DNA of 64,000 nt from an uncultured Neptuniibacter sp. (GTDB lineage Bacteria > Pseudomonadota > Gammaproteobacteria > Pseudomonadales > Balneatricaceae). The notes under the pieces were generated by a model. That model was given only the letters and a program-made list of their open reading frames with translations, did not search any database and was not told where the DNA came from. Below, one piece after another: positions 1 to 10,000 of the stretch. The first letter of the stretch is position 1. Every line of letters begins with the position of its first letter. The DNA lies in contig NZ_CANMIR010000007.1 in the NCBI RefSeq assembly GCF_947498015.1, positions 119,571 to 183,570 on the forward strand, in the 5' to 3' direction. The position numbers were made by a program, and so were the translations under genes.

Positions 1-1878
1 ACAATCCAGCACTTCACCGTACTGTTTTCTCTGCTTTGCCAGAGTGATCGTCAGGCAGCGCTTGGCACGGGTGATCCCTACATAGGCCAAACGGCGCTCC
101 TCCTCAATATTATCGGTTTCGATGCTGTTCCGATGCGGCAGTAGCTCCTCCTCCATCCCCATCAGAAACACATGGGGAAATTCCAGACCTTTGGAGGCGT
201 GCAGGGTCATCAGCTGTACGCGGTTGGAGTCATCTTCCTCCTCCTGACGGTCCAGCATGTCGATCAGAATAAGGCGATTAATCGCTTCCTGAATCCCCGC
301 ATCCGGATCATCCTCCTGCAAACGCTCCAGCGTCGATTTAAGGGAGTCGAGCAGAAACCAGACGTTCTGCATCCGCTTTTCTGCCATCGCATCGCTTGAG
401 CTGTTCTGTGCGATCCAGCCCTCATAATCGATATCACGGATCATCTCATTGATCGCATCAATCGGATGCCCTGTATGGCATTGCCGATAGATATGCTGCA
501 TCCAGTTACAGAAGCGGCGTAATCGCTCAACCGCATTCGCCGGCATCACCTGCTCCAATCCCATCTCGTCACAGGCGTTGAACATGCTGATCTGACGCTC
601 TACCGAGTACTGCCCAAGCTTCTGCAGTGTGCTGGGACCGATCTCACGCCGTGGTAGGTTTATGATCCGCAGAAAGGCGTTGTCATCATCGGGATTGACC
701 AGCACCTTCAGATAACTCATCAGATCTTTGATCTCGGCGCGGGCAAAAAATGAGGTGCCCCCATTCAATTTATAGGGCACCTGATAATGCTGTAGCTTCA
801 TCTCCAGCAGGCGTGCCTGAAAGTTGCCACGGTAGAGTATCGCCATATCTTTGAACTGCACCTGATTTCTTAGATGAAGATCGGTGATCTCCATGGCAAT
901 TCGCTCACATTCGAACTCTTCGTTGCGTGTGTGGATAACCCGAATGGGATCACCCATCCCCATCTCGCTCCAGAGGGTTTTCTCATAGACGTGGGGATTA
1001 TTCGCAATCAGTGTGTTGGCCGCTTTCAGTATTCGGCTGGTTGAACGGTAGTTTTGCTCCAGTTTGACCACTTTCAGGCTGGGATAATCTTTCTCTAACT
1101 GGTTCAAATTTTCTGGCCGTGCACCACGCCATGCATAGATCGACTGATCATCATCACCCACCACCGTCAACGCACCCCGATGACCAACCAGCAATCGGAC
1201 CAGACGGTATTGTGAGAGGTTAGTATCCTGATACTCATCCACCAGCAGATAGCGCAAACGGTTCTGCCAACGCTCGAGTACTTGAGAATGTTCCTCAAAT
1301 AGACGCACAGGGATCAGAATCAGGTCATCAAAATCGACGGCATTGTAGGCCCGCAGATGTTGCTCATAAGCTTCATAGGCTCGAGCGGCGAGGATATCCT
1401 GTGGGAGCTGCGCCTGAACCAACGCCTGCTCCGGCGTCAGCATCTCATTCTTCCAGCTTGAGATCTGGTTCTGCACCATATCAACCTGATCACTCTCTTC
1501 ATTGTTCTGGAGCATCAGGTCTTTCAGCAGGGCTTTCGTATCCTGGTCATCAAAGATCGAGAAACCCGGTTTAAATCCGAGCGTCTTATACTCACGTTTG
1601 ATGATGGTCAGCCCGAGGTTATGAAAGGTTGCCACGGTCAGACCTTTCGAATCGCCCCCTTGCAGCAGAGAGGTGACACGCTCTTTCATCTCACGTGACG
1701 CTTTATTCGTAAAGGTCACCGCAGCGATATTGCGCGCAGCAATACCACACTGATTGATCAGATAGGCGATTTTTTGCGTGATTACACTGGTTTTCCCTGA
1801 GCCAGCACCTGCCAGTACCAATAAAGGGCCACTAATATATTCAACCGCTTCTTTCTGCCGCGGATTTAATCGAGACAT
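1..1878 (-). CDS. rep: ATP-dependent DNA helicase Rep (partial, C-terminus cut by window edge)
   Basis: This is a superfamily 1A 3'-5' DNA helicase that helps replication forks past obstacles. The reading frame starts at the ATG at 1878 and stays open for 626 codons to base 1. About the last 45 residues of a normal Rep (about 670 aa) lie outside the window. Walker A (GAGSGKT) is at residues 24-30, the Walker B type DEYQD at about 214-218, followed by a VVGDDDQSIY motif. The N-terminus (SRLNPRQKEAVEYISGPLLV) is closer to E. coli Rep than to UvrD. It is divergent from the GGDEF-EAL gene at 2110. A gene next to rep encoding a GGDEF-EAL protein is also known in Pseudomonas aeruginosa (PA5295-PA5296), so the neighbourhood supports Rep. 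Confidence 0.95.
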   Translation of the reverse strand, partial: MSRLNPRQKEAVEYISGPLLVLAGAGSGKTSVITQKIAYLINQCGIAARNIAAVTFTNKASREMKERVTSLLQGGDSKGLTVATFHNLGLTIIKREYKTLGFKPGFSIFDDQDTKALLKDLMLQNNEESDQVDMVQNQISSWKNEMLTPEQALVQAQLPQDILAARAYEAYEQHLRAYNAVDFDDLILIPVRLFEEHSQVLERWQNRLRYLLVDEYQDTNLSQYRLVRLLVGHRGALTVVGDDDQSIYAWRGARPENLNQLEKDYPSLKVVKLEQNYRSTSRILKAANTLIANNPHVYEKTLWSEMGMGDPIRVIHTRNEEFECERIAMEITDLHLRNQVQFKDMAILYRGNFQARLLEMKLQHYQVPYKLNGGTSFFARAEIKDLMSYLKVLVNPDDDNAFLRIINLPRREIGPSTLQKLGQYSVERQISMFNACDEMGLEQVMPANAVERLRRFCNWMQHIYRQCHTGHPIDAINEMIRDIDYEGWIAQNSSSDAMAEKRMQNVWFLLDSLKSTLERLQEDDPDAGIQEAINRLILIDMLDRQEEEDDSNRVQLMTLHASKGLEFPHVFLMGMEEELLPHRNSIETDNIEEERRLAYVGITRAKRCLTITLAKQRKQYGEVLDC

Positions 1879-2013
1879 TTCGCTCTCATAATTAAAGTTA
1901 AAATAGTACAAGCCGACTAAGTAGTAGTATCGTATAGTCTGAATACTGGCTTAATAAGCAATTAAGGCTTGCAGTAATTGGTATTAAACGACCGTTTAAT
2001 CAAGATGCATTAA

Positions 2014-2022
2014 TGCTATGCT
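2014..2022 (+). promoter_or_regulatory. candidate extended -10 promoter for the GGDEF-EAL gene
   Basis: The sequence TGCTATGCT is an extended -10 element (TGn plus TATGCT) 88 bases upstream of the ATG at 2110. There is only a weak -35 (TTTAAT) about 16 bases further up. It lies in the divergent region shared with rep. This is read by eye only. Confidence 0.3.
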
Positions 2023-2109
2023 AACCAACAGAGCGTTCCTATTATCGCATGAACTCAGCGCGACGGAAGCCCGGATAGAGATGTATCTGACCCATAGGGA
2101 AGTAAACAG

Positions 2110-3843
2110 ATGTCCAAGGCCCTCAGGCTAGAACCTGATCGCCCCAAAAGCATACTGCTAATAGACATTGATGGTATAAGCAGACAGATTCCGGAAGCGT
2201 TGATCGAATCAACCCGGAAGCATCGTTTGGTTATCACTCATACGTTCTCTGACGGCATGCTCTGCCAAAAACAGAATCGCTGTGATGTCATCCTGCTTGC
2301 CTGTAATACACTTAAAAATCTGCTGCCGAAAATTATCAGTAAGCTTCACAATTTCCAGCCGGATGTTCCAATCATCATTCTCGCACCCGATCTCAAAGAT
2401 GATGAGGGCGAACTGCTTATTCAGTCCAATGCACTCGACTACGTCTCGATCTCCGAATACACCACTGATACCCTAAGTCGTTCAATCCGTTATGCATTTC
2501 ACAGCAGTGAACAGCTGCAGATCATCAATGAACTCAGAGACAGTGATTCGATGACCGGATTGGGCAACCGGCAGTATTTTCTGAGAACACTTGAGAGCAG
2601 CCTTGAATCGATCAAAACAAGTGGTAACAAGCTCGCGATCATATCGCTTGATATCAACAACTTTCGCGCGCTCAACAATCGCCATGGCCAACATAATGGT
2701 GACACCGTAGTAATCGAGCTGGGCCAACGGATCGCAAAAAACATAACAGACACAAGCATCGCCGCACGTATCGGTAACGATGAGTTCACCCTGTTGATTG
2801 AGACCTCTCCTTTTGAGGATGTTAAGCAGATGGTGACACAGATGCTTAACCGTATTATCCACAGCCTGAATCAGCCGATACAGTATGGTAATGTTGAGAC
2901 CTCCATCAAATGCAGTATCGGGATCTCACTGGCACCAGAACATGGTTACGATCCGGAACAACTTGTCCACAGGGCGGTTCTGGCACGGCAGGAGTCGAAA
3001 AAAGCCTTCGATACCCGCTACACATTCTTCAGTAGCGAACTGGAGGACAGTAATGACCTCTACTCTGAACTGGCCCCAGAGATCGCTTTCGCCCTGCGCA
3101 GCAATCAGTTTGTGCTTCACTACCAGCCACAGATCAACCTGAAAACCGGACAGATCGAAGGCGCGGAAACGCTTATCCGCTGGAACCATCCGGAGCGAGG
3201 CTTGCTCTACCCTGACTCTTTTATCCCTATCTGCGAGCAGATGGGGCTGATTGTTCCGATCGGCTACTGGATTATTCACCAAGCTTGTCATGATCTGAAC
3301 AACCTCATCAGGGAGGGTATTCATCTGGAGCACCTTGGGGTCAATCTCTCCTTCCGCCAGTTTGGGGATGAAAACCTTGTCCCTACTATCGAACGGATCC
3401 TGAACAAAACGAAAACAGACACCAGCATTCTGGAACTGGAGCTCACCGAATCTACGCTTCACGATGATCAGGACCATGTCATCAGTTGCCTTGAGAGTCT
3501 TTCGGAGATGGGACTCTCCTTCTCACTGGATGATTTCGGCACCGGCTACTCATCATTCTCCATGCTGCAGAAACTGCCGATCGACACTATCAAGATTGAC
3601 CGCTCCTTCATCACCGATGTCACGGTCTGTGATGATGACGCTGAGATCGTTCGTGCGATTATCAATCTGGCCCATAACATGGGTAAGAAGGTGATCGCAG
3701 AGGGGGTCGAGAATCAGGATCAGTTGGATTTCCTCGTCAGCCATAATTGCGATATCGTACAGGGCTTCTTCTTCAGCCGCCCCGTGGACTTCGAAACGTT
3801 TAAACACACCCTCCTCAAATGCTCTGATTCAGTCGCCGTTTAA
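2110..3843 (+). CDS. pseudo-receiver GGDEF-EAL cyclic-di-GMP protein
   Basis: A 577-aa cytoplasmic protein with three parts: an N-terminal receiver-like fold (about 10-130), GGDEF (about 145-305) and EAL (about 325-570). The receiver-like part lacks the phospho-acceptor Asp: the strand that should end in D reads VILLACN, so it is probably not phosphorylated. The GGDEF motif is GNDEF (222-226), so cyclase activity is doubtful. The EAL domain has ETL at 353-355, DDFGTGYSS from 474, KIDRSF and AEGVEN, all consistent with a working phosphodiesterase. There are no membrane segments. The start has an AGGGAAG ribosome site. It sits beside rep, as the EAL gene PA5295 does in Pseudomonas. The stop is 6 bases from the end of the convergent comM. 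Confidence 0.9.
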   Translation: MSKALRLEPDRPKSILLIDIDGISRQIPEALIESTRKHRLVITHTFSDGMLCQKQNRCDVILLACNTLKNLLPKIISKLHNFQPDVPIIILAPDLKDDEGELLIQSNALDYVSISEYTTDTLSRSIRYAFHSSEQLQIINELRDSDSMTGLGNRQYFLRTLESSLESIKTSGNKLAIISLDINNFRALNNRHGQHNGDTVVIELGQRIAKNITDTSIAARIGNDEFTLLIETSPFEDVKQMVTQMLNRIIHSLNQPIQYGNVETSIKCSIGISLAPEHGYDPEQLVHRAVLARQESKKAFDTRYTFFSSELEDSNDLYSELAPEIAFALRSNQFVLHYQPQINLKTGQIEGAETLIRWNHPERGLLYPDSFIPICEQMGLIVPIGYWIIHQACHDLNNLIREGIHLEHLGVNLSFRQFGDENLVPTIERILNKTKTDTSILELELTESTLHDDQDHVISCLESLSEMGLSFSLDDFGTGYSSFSMLQKLPIDTIKIDRSFITDVTVCDDDAEIVRAIINLAHNMGKKVIAEGVENQDQLDFLVSHNCDIVQGFFFSRPVDFETFKHTLLKCSDSVAV

Positions 3844-3849
3844 CCTCCC

Positions 3850-5364
3850 TCACTCTTTAAAACTCGCCATTGCAGATACCCGATAGCTTAACGCTTCCAT
3901 CAGATGCGCTCGCGTAACTTTCTCTGCATCTGCCAGATCAGCAACTGTGCGAGCAACCCTTAAAATACGATGATAGGCACGGGCAGATAACTGCAACTTC
4001 TCCAAAGCTGCAGCCAACATCTCCCTATCACCTGCCTGAAGCTGACATAAGGACTCCAGCTCTCGTCCAGTCAAAAGTTGATTAGAGACACCTTGACGCT
4101 GCAGCTGAAGCTCCCTGCATCTGATAATACGCTGACGGATCACCTCGGTACTCTCACCCGAAACTTCAGCGCCGATCAGCTCCTGTTGCGAGAGCGCTTT
4201 AATACTCAACTGCAGATCGATACGGTCTAACAAGGGACCTGAAATTTTACTCTGATAGCGACGCACCTGATCCGGGCTACAGCGGCAACGTCCAGTACCA
4301 TCTGCATGATATCCACAGGGGCAGGGGTTCATGGCGGTCACAAGTTGAAAGCGTGCGGGGAACAACGCCTGTCTGGCCGCACGCGAAATATGGATCTCAC
4401 CAGATTCCAGCGGCTCCCTGAGTACCTCAAGCACCGCACGACTGAACTCTGGCAACTCATCCAGAAACAGCACCCCCTGATGCGCCAGAGAGATCTCACC
4501 CGGTTTTGGGTTACTCCCTCCCCCCACCAATGATACAGAAGACGCTGTATGATGTGGCGAGCGAAAGGGGCGACGAAGAGGAAATTCGATCGAGCCCGGT
4601 TGCGAGATGGAGTAGATTGCTGCAACACTCAGTGTCTCATCTTCATCCATCTCCGGAAGTAACCCCGGCAAACGTGTTGCCAGCATGCTTTTGCCACTGC
4701 CTGGTGGACCGACTAAGAGCAGATTATGCCCCCCTGCCGCAGCAATCTCGAGCGCGCGCTTTGCCTGAGGTTGCCCTTTAACATCCTGCATATCAGGATA
4801 GAGGCTCTTCATCCGTGTTGGGGGCGGACCCACAACCGCAGCGGGGATTAATGTTTGACCTGAAAGGTGGGCACAGGCCTGCAAAAGGTGCTCTGCCGGA
4901 CATACGGTTAAACCCGATGCCAGCAGCGCATCTTGTTGGTTAAGATTGGGTAACAGTAACTGCCGCGCCTGCTCCCGGCAGGCCAAGGCAACCGGCAATA
5001 CACCCGATACCGGCCGCAGCTCACCTGACAGGGCCAGCTCCCCCAGCAGTTCAACCCCTTTTAACGCTTCGGCAGGCAACTGACCGCTGGCAGTTAAGAT
5101 CCCCACAGCGATGGCCAGATCATAACGGCCTCCCTCTTTGGGCAGATCTGCTGGGGCAAGATTGACGGTGATGCGTCGCTGGGGAAAATCAAAGCCTGAG
5201 TTGATCAGGGCACTACGCACCCTTTCACGGCTCTCCTTTACCGCCGCTTCCGGTAATCCAACAATAGAGAAACTGGGCAGACCGCCCGATAGATGTACTT
5301 CAACGGTCACCAGGGGAGCATCGATACCCACCTGAGCCCGCGTATACGCGATCGCTAATGACAT
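3850..5364 (-). CDS. comM: ComM/YifB family Mg-chelatase-like AAA+ ATPase
   Basis: A 504-aa AAA+ protein. ComM is a hexameric branch-migration helicase that widens strand invasion during natural transformation; YifB is the E. coli name. The N-terminal Lon-protease-like fold occupies about 1-170. Walker A is GPPGSGKS at 219-226 and Walker B is VLFLDELPEF at about 300. A four-Cys cluster (CPCGYHADGTGRCRC) follows, then the C-terminal Mg-chelatase domain. Length and domain order match the family. The start has a good GGAAGG ribosome site. It ends 6 bases from the convergent GGDEF-EAL gene with no obvious terminator between them. Its presence is compatible with natural competence but does not prove it, because ComM is widespread. 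Confidence 0.95.
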   Translation of the reverse strand: MSLAIAYTRAQVGIDAPLVTVEVHLSGGLPSFSIVGLPEAAVKESRERVRSALINSGFDFPQRRITVNLAPADLPKEGGRYDLAIAVGILTASGQLPAEALKGVELLGELALSGELRPVSGVLPVALACREQARQLLLPNLNQQDALLASGLTVCPAEHLLQACAHLSGQTLIPAAVVGPPPTRMKSLYPDMQDVKGQPQAKRALEIAAAGGHNLLLVGPPGSGKSMLATRLPGLLPEMDEDETLSVAAIYSISQPGSIEFPLRRPFRSPHHTASSVSLVGGGSNPKPGEISLAHQGVLFLDELPEFSRAVLEVLREPLESGEIHISRAARQALFPARFQLVTAMNPCPCGYHADGTGRCRCSPDQVRRYQSKISGPLLDRIDLQLSIKALSQQELIGAEVSGESTEVIRQRIIRCRELQLQRQGVSNQLLTGRELESLCQLQAGDREMLAAALEKLQLSARAYHRILRVARTVADLADAEKVTRAHLMEALSYRVSAMASFKE

Positions 5365-5434
5365 AAACTTCCTTCCCTGGAAGAGTTGTTATAGTTAAAA
5401 CCACTTCAAACAGTGGTGCTCACCACCTGGTACG

Positions 5435-7093
5435 CTAACTGAGTATTGAGTGCTCAACCGCCAGGTGGTCAAGAAGCTGTTCAAGAGTGAGAGGCATACC
5501 AAAATACCGTCCCTGCATCAGCATACATCCCTGACTCATCAGTTGGCCACGCATCCCCGCAGTTGCCACACCATCCGCCAACACTTCGATCTCAAGCTGA
5601 TCTGCCATCTCCAGAACAGTATCCACAATTTTCTGACGACCTTCATCACCGCCCATGGTCATCACTAGGTCAGCATCCAGCTTAATCAGATCGGGTTGAA
5701 TCTCTGTCAGTTGTTCCAGGACCGGCCCCTGACAGGCAAAACCACTCACAGACAACAGTGCATCGCTCGTCAGCAGATCAAACAGCGCCCCCTCCTTCTC
5801 CTGAGCCGTTTTGATATCCACATCCACCATCATCTGACCTGCAATCTGATAGCGGTTTAACTGTGTCATCCACTTCTGGATACTCTCTTTACTTTGCAAC
5901 TGCTGAGGTTCCATCCGGAAGGAGATAAAACGCAGTCCGGGAAAACGATCCCAGATCCGGTTTAGGGCGGTTAGCTCCTGATCCAGCCACTCTTCATACT
6001 GTGCAAGGGACTCCGGGGTTTGTAATAGTGCAGAAAAATCGGCAAAAGGGATCTGCCCCAGCTCAGCATGAGTCCAGCTGGGACGTGCATGGACGGCAAC
6101 CACCTGATGACTGTAAATACTATACACAGGCAGGTAGGTCATCCGGATATCGCCACTCACCAACGACTTGGTCAGATCCTCCTCTCGCAGAATCTGTGGA
6201 CCTTTGCTACGCTCCATCAGATCACTGTAAACACGGAAGGTATTACGCCCTCCCTGTTTAGCCGCATACATCGCCACATCCGCTTTTTTAACCAGATCTT
6301 TAGGGCGTTCCGCATGCTGCGGGTAGATCGATATACCTACACTGCCACTGATAAAGATTTCACGGTGCTCGACAAAGATGCCATGCGAGAGCTGTTCAAC
6401 AACTCGCTGTGCAACCTTGACCGCGGCCTCCACACCATCAACTGCCGGCAACATCATCACAAACTCATCACTGCTCAGACGCGCCAGTGCATCCTCGCCA
6501 CGCACAACTGAGGATAAGCGCCGGGCAACCTCCTGCAACAGATTATCTCCAACTGAGCGCCCCAGATTATCATTGATCCACTTAAAACGATCCAGATCGA
6601 CCAGCATCACAGCGATCTGTTCATCTTGTTTCTGAGACTTTTCCACCCGACGTTGCAGCATCTCCTGAAACATATCCCAGTTGGGTAGTTGAGTCAGTTC
6701 ATCATATTGTGCGGCATGAGAATGTTGCTGGATCTCCGCCTTCAGTTGACTGATATTGAAGAACTGGGCGACATACCCACCCGCTTTCCCTGATTCATTT
6801 TCCAGTGTAATGATATTGAACCAGGCAGGATAAACCGTGCCATCTTTATTCCGGTTCCACAGCTCCCCCTGCCAACACCCATCGCTGCTCAGCGTTAACC
6901 ACAGCTCATCGTAGACCTGCTCATTAAGCTTACCAGCTCCCAGAAAGCCGGGATCCTTACCTAACACCTCTTCAGGGCTATATCCGGTAATCTGTGTAAA
7001 AGCGCTGTTAACCTGAACGATCTGGTTATCGCTATCAGCCACCAGAATGGCCTGCAACGAGCGTTGAAAAAGTTGCTGTTGAAAATTATCCAT
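5435..7093 (-). CDS. PAS-GGDEF-EAL protein with both catalytic motifs lost
   Basis: A 552-aa protein with a PAS domain (about 5-125; ITGYSPEEVLGKDPGFL is typical), a GGDEF-like domain (about 130-295) and an EAL-like domain (about 310-545). The cyclase signature is SSDEF (207-211) rather than GGDEF. The EAL motif is replaced by HAR (335-337), and the DDFGTG loop is replaced by a GFACQGP sequence. I therefore expect no cyclase or phosphodiesterase activity. It may bind nucleotide or act as a PAS-driven interaction module, as LapD- or CdgJ-like degenerate proteins do. There are no membrane segments. It lies between comM and ubiK on the same strand. Confidence 0.9.
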   Translation of the reverse strand: MDNFQQQLFQRSLQAILVADSDNQIVQVNSAFTQITGYSPEEVLGKDPGFLGAGKLNEQVYDELWLTLSSDGCWQGELWNRNKDGTVYPAWFNIITLENESGKAGGYVAQFFNISQLKAEIQQHSHAAQYDELTQLPNWDMFQEMLQRRVEKSQKQDEQIAVMLVDLDRFKWINDNLGRSVGDNLLQEVARRLSSVVRGEDALARLSSDEFVMMLPAVDGVEAAVKVAQRVVEQLSHGIFVEHREIFISGSVGISIYPQHAERPKDLVKKADVAMYAAKQGGRNTFRVYSDLMERSKGPQILREEDLTKSLVSGDIRMTYLPVYSIYSHQVVAVHARPSWTHAELGQIPFADFSALLQTPESLAQYEEWLDQELTALNRIWDRFPGLRFISFRMEPQQLQSKESIQKWMTQLNRYQIAGQMMVDVDIKTAQEKEGALFDLLTSDALLSVSGFACQGPVLEQLTEIQPDLIKLDADLVMTMGGDEGRQKIVDTVLEMADQLEIEVLADGVATAGMRGQLMSQGCMLMQGRYFGMPLTLEQLLDHLAVEHSILS

Positions 7094-7122
7094 GGAACCG
7101 CCTGCCTCTGTTAGAACGGGAT

Positions 7123-7380
7123 TCAGTTTTGATCCTGCTGGGATTTTTCCAGTGCTGCCAACTGCTTTTCCAACGCTTCAACTTTTTCTCGTGTCCGCAG
7201 TAGCACGGCTTTTTGTGCATCGAACTCCTCACGGCTGACAATGTCGAGACGATTGAAGGTTCCCTGTAGAAGCGCCTTAACCTGATCTTTCAGTTCATTC
7301 TGTCCGGGAAGCTTAGCGTCCCCGGAAAGCATCTGCGTAAACTGCTCACTCAAACTCTCGATCAGTTGCGGATTAATCAT
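7123..7380 (-). CDS. ubiK: ubiquinone biosynthesis accessory factor UbiK
   Basis: A small (85 aa) BMFP/YqiC-family protein. UbiK helps assemble the Ubi complex and binds UbiJ during aerobic ubiquinone synthesis. The protein has an amphipathic N-terminus (MINPQLIESLSEQFTQML) and a C-terminal coiled coil (about 45-80, KVEALEKQLAALEKSQ). I chose the ATG at 7380 because a GGGG ribosome site lies just upstream and homologues begin there. An upstream in-frame start at 7416 would add 12 residues not typical of the family. It is transcribed away from glnK, as its homologue is in Pseudomonas. Confidence 0.88.
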   Translation of the reverse strand: MINPQLIESLSEQFTQMLSGDAKLPGQNELKDQVKALLQGTFNRLDIVSREEFDAQKAVLLRTREKVEALEKQLAALEKSQQDQN

Positions 7381-7446
7381 TTTTTTCCCCAAATAGATAT
7401 CTGAAACTGCACTCAACTATAACAACAATCAAACCGCATTCAATAG

Positions 7447-7463
7447 AGCACCAAAAGTGTGCA
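7447..7463 (+). promoter_or_regulatory. candidate NtrC binding site upstream of glnK
   Basis: The inverted repeat GCAC-N7-GTGC (7448-7462) matches the arms and spacing of the NtrC enhancer consensus (TGCAC-N7-GTGCA type). It is centred about 115 bases upstream of the sigma-54 element at 7569, a normal distance for an NtrC enhancer. A second, weak half-site (TGCAC, 7502-7506) lies nearer. Together these suggest nitrogen-limitation control of glnK-amtB. Confidence 0.6.
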
Positions 7464-7564
7464 CGCCCTAAAATCGGGCATCATCATCCGCCCCAAGATA
7501 TTGCACAACAATTAACCAGAACAAAACAAAACCACATAACCAACTGAAAATAAAAGAGTTTTAA

Positions 7565-8008
<444 letters not shown>

Positions 8009-8045
8009 TCACTGACTCACCGATAGCTTCTGGAGGAATATCCCA

Positions 8046-9302
8046 ATGGAAGAACTTCTGAATTCAACAGCAGCTGATGTAACTCAGCTGAAATACGCAC
8101 TCGATACTTTTTACTTTCTCGTGTGTGGCGCCCTGGTAATGTGGATGGCGGCAGGCTTTGCCATGCTGGAAGCAGGCCTGGTACGTGCCAAAAATACAAC
8201 TGAGATCCTGACTAAGAACATCGCGCTCTACGCGATCTCCTGCATCATGTATCTGGTGTGCGGTTACGCAATCATGTACGGCGGCGACTATCTGCTGTCC
8301 GGTATCACAGGCGACGGCTTCACCGGCGCTGAAGAACCAGCAACTTACGCACCTTCTGCAGACTTCTTCTTCCAGGTTGTGTTTGTAGCCACTGCAATGT
8401 CTATCGTTTCTGGTGCAGTCGCAGAGCGCATGAAACTCTGGGCATTCCTGGCATTTGCTGTAGTTATGACCGGTGTTATCTACCCAATGGAAGGCTCTTG
8501 GACATGGGGTGGTAATGCAGTATTCGGTATGTACACGCTGGGCGATCTGGGCTTCTCTGACTTTGCTGGTTCCGGTATTGTTCATATGGCGGGTGCTGCT
8601 GCAGCGCTTGCAGGGGTACTAGTACTGGGCGCTCGTAAAGGCAAATACAGCAAAGAGGGTGCGGTTAACGCAATCCCGGGTGCGAACCTGCCACTGGCGA
8701 CACTGGGTACGTTTGTACTGTGGTTGGGTTGGTTCGGTTTCAACGGTGGTTCCGTACTGGCAACTTCCGATGTAGAGAACTCAAATGCGGTAGCGGTTGT
8801 GTTCATGAACACTAACGCGGCAGCTGCAGGTGGTGTTGTTGCAGCCCTGATTGTTGCTCGTATGCTGTTCGGTAAAGCCGATCTGACAATGGCATTGAAC
8901 GGTGCACTGGCGGGTCTGGTTGCGATTACAGCTGAACCATCTACGCCGACTGCCCTGCAGGCGACTCTGTTTGGTGCCATCGGTGGTGCGCTGGTTGTCT
9001 TCAGCATCCTGACACTGGATAAGCTGAAAATTGATGATCCGGTTGGTGCGATCTCTGTACACGGTGTTGTAGGTCTTCTGGGTCTGCTACTGGTTCCTGT
9101 AACTAACGATGGTTCCAGCTTCTCTGGTCAGATCATCGGTGCACTGACAATCTTTGTCTGGGTATTCGTAACAAGTATGATCGTTTGGTTGGCTATTAAA
9201 GCGGTTATGGGTGTACGCGTATCGGAAGAGGAAGAGTACGAAGGCGTCGATATTTCAGAATGTGGTATGGAAGCTTACCCAGAATTCACTTCTGCTAAGT
9301 AA
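8046..9302 (+). CDS. amtB: ammonium transporter AmtB
   Basis: A 418-aa inner-membrane ammonium channel of the Amt/Mep/Rh family with about 11 membrane segments. Family hallmarks are visible: FAMLEAGLVRAKN near the start, the two pore histidines in SGIVHMAGAAAAL and ISVHGVVGLLG, and the aromatic gate region. The C-terminal tail (VRVSEEEEYEGVDISECGMEAYPEF) is the segment that contacts GlnK. There is no obvious extra cleaved signal peptide; the first segment begins about residue 20. A GGAGGAAT ribosome site precedes the ATG. It forms an operon with glnK, so its expression should rise under nitrogen limitation. A terminator follows. Confidence 0.97.
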   Translation: MEELLNSTAADVTQLKYALDTFYFLVCGALVMWMAAGFAMLEAGLVRAKNTTEILTKNIALYAISCIMYLVCGYAIMYGGDYLLSGITGDGFTGAEEPATYAPSADFFFQVVFVATAMSIVSGAVAERMKLWAFLAFAVVMTGVIYPMEGSWTWGGNAVFGMYTLGDLGFSDFAGSGIVHMAGAAAALAGVLVLGARKGKYSKEGAVNAIPGANLPLATLGTFVLWLGWFGFNGGSVLATSDVENSNAVAVVFMNTNAAAAGGVVAALIVARMLFGKADLTMALNGALAGLVAITAEPSTPTALQATLFGAIGGALVVFSILTLDKLKIDDPVGAISVHGVVGLLGLLLVPVTNDGSSFSGQIIGALTIFVWVFVTSMIVWLAIKAVMGVRVSEEEEYEGVDISECGMEAYPEFTSAK

Positions 9303-9318
9303 GCTTAAAACCTCTTAG

Positions 9319-9344
9319 AAAAGGGTGCGCAAGCACCCTTTTTG
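9319..9344 (+). terminator. intrinsic terminator after amtB
   Basis: A 9-bp stem AAAGGGTGC / GCACCCTTT with a GCAA tetraloop, followed by a short T run. It ends the glnK-amtB transcript and separates it from the second PII gene. Confidence 0.85.
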
Positions 9345-9439
9345 CGTTGATTCAGAGTGATAGTTACTGATCTCCTGACACGAATCCATATACCAAGTTT
9401 TAAATTTCTAGGTATACTAAGGCCCATAATTCACTATAG

Positions 9440-9838
<399 letters not shown>

Positions 9839-9865
9839 GGTTTTACTGATACCTTAATCTTTTAA

Positions 9866-9893
9866 AAAAGCGGTTTATTAAAACCGCTTTTTT
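9866..9893 (+). terminator. intrinsic terminator after the second PII gene
   Basis: An 11-bp stem AAAAGCGGTTT / AAACCGCTTTT with loop ATTA and a T run. Confidence 0.88.
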
Positions 9894-10000
9894 ATTTGCT
9901 TAGATATTCCAGCAACAGTACGTTGCAGATTTCCCCATTGTTTCCCACCCTTCCTCTCTGGTTAACTAAAACGCTTTCCTCCTATCTGTTGCGAGTAATC

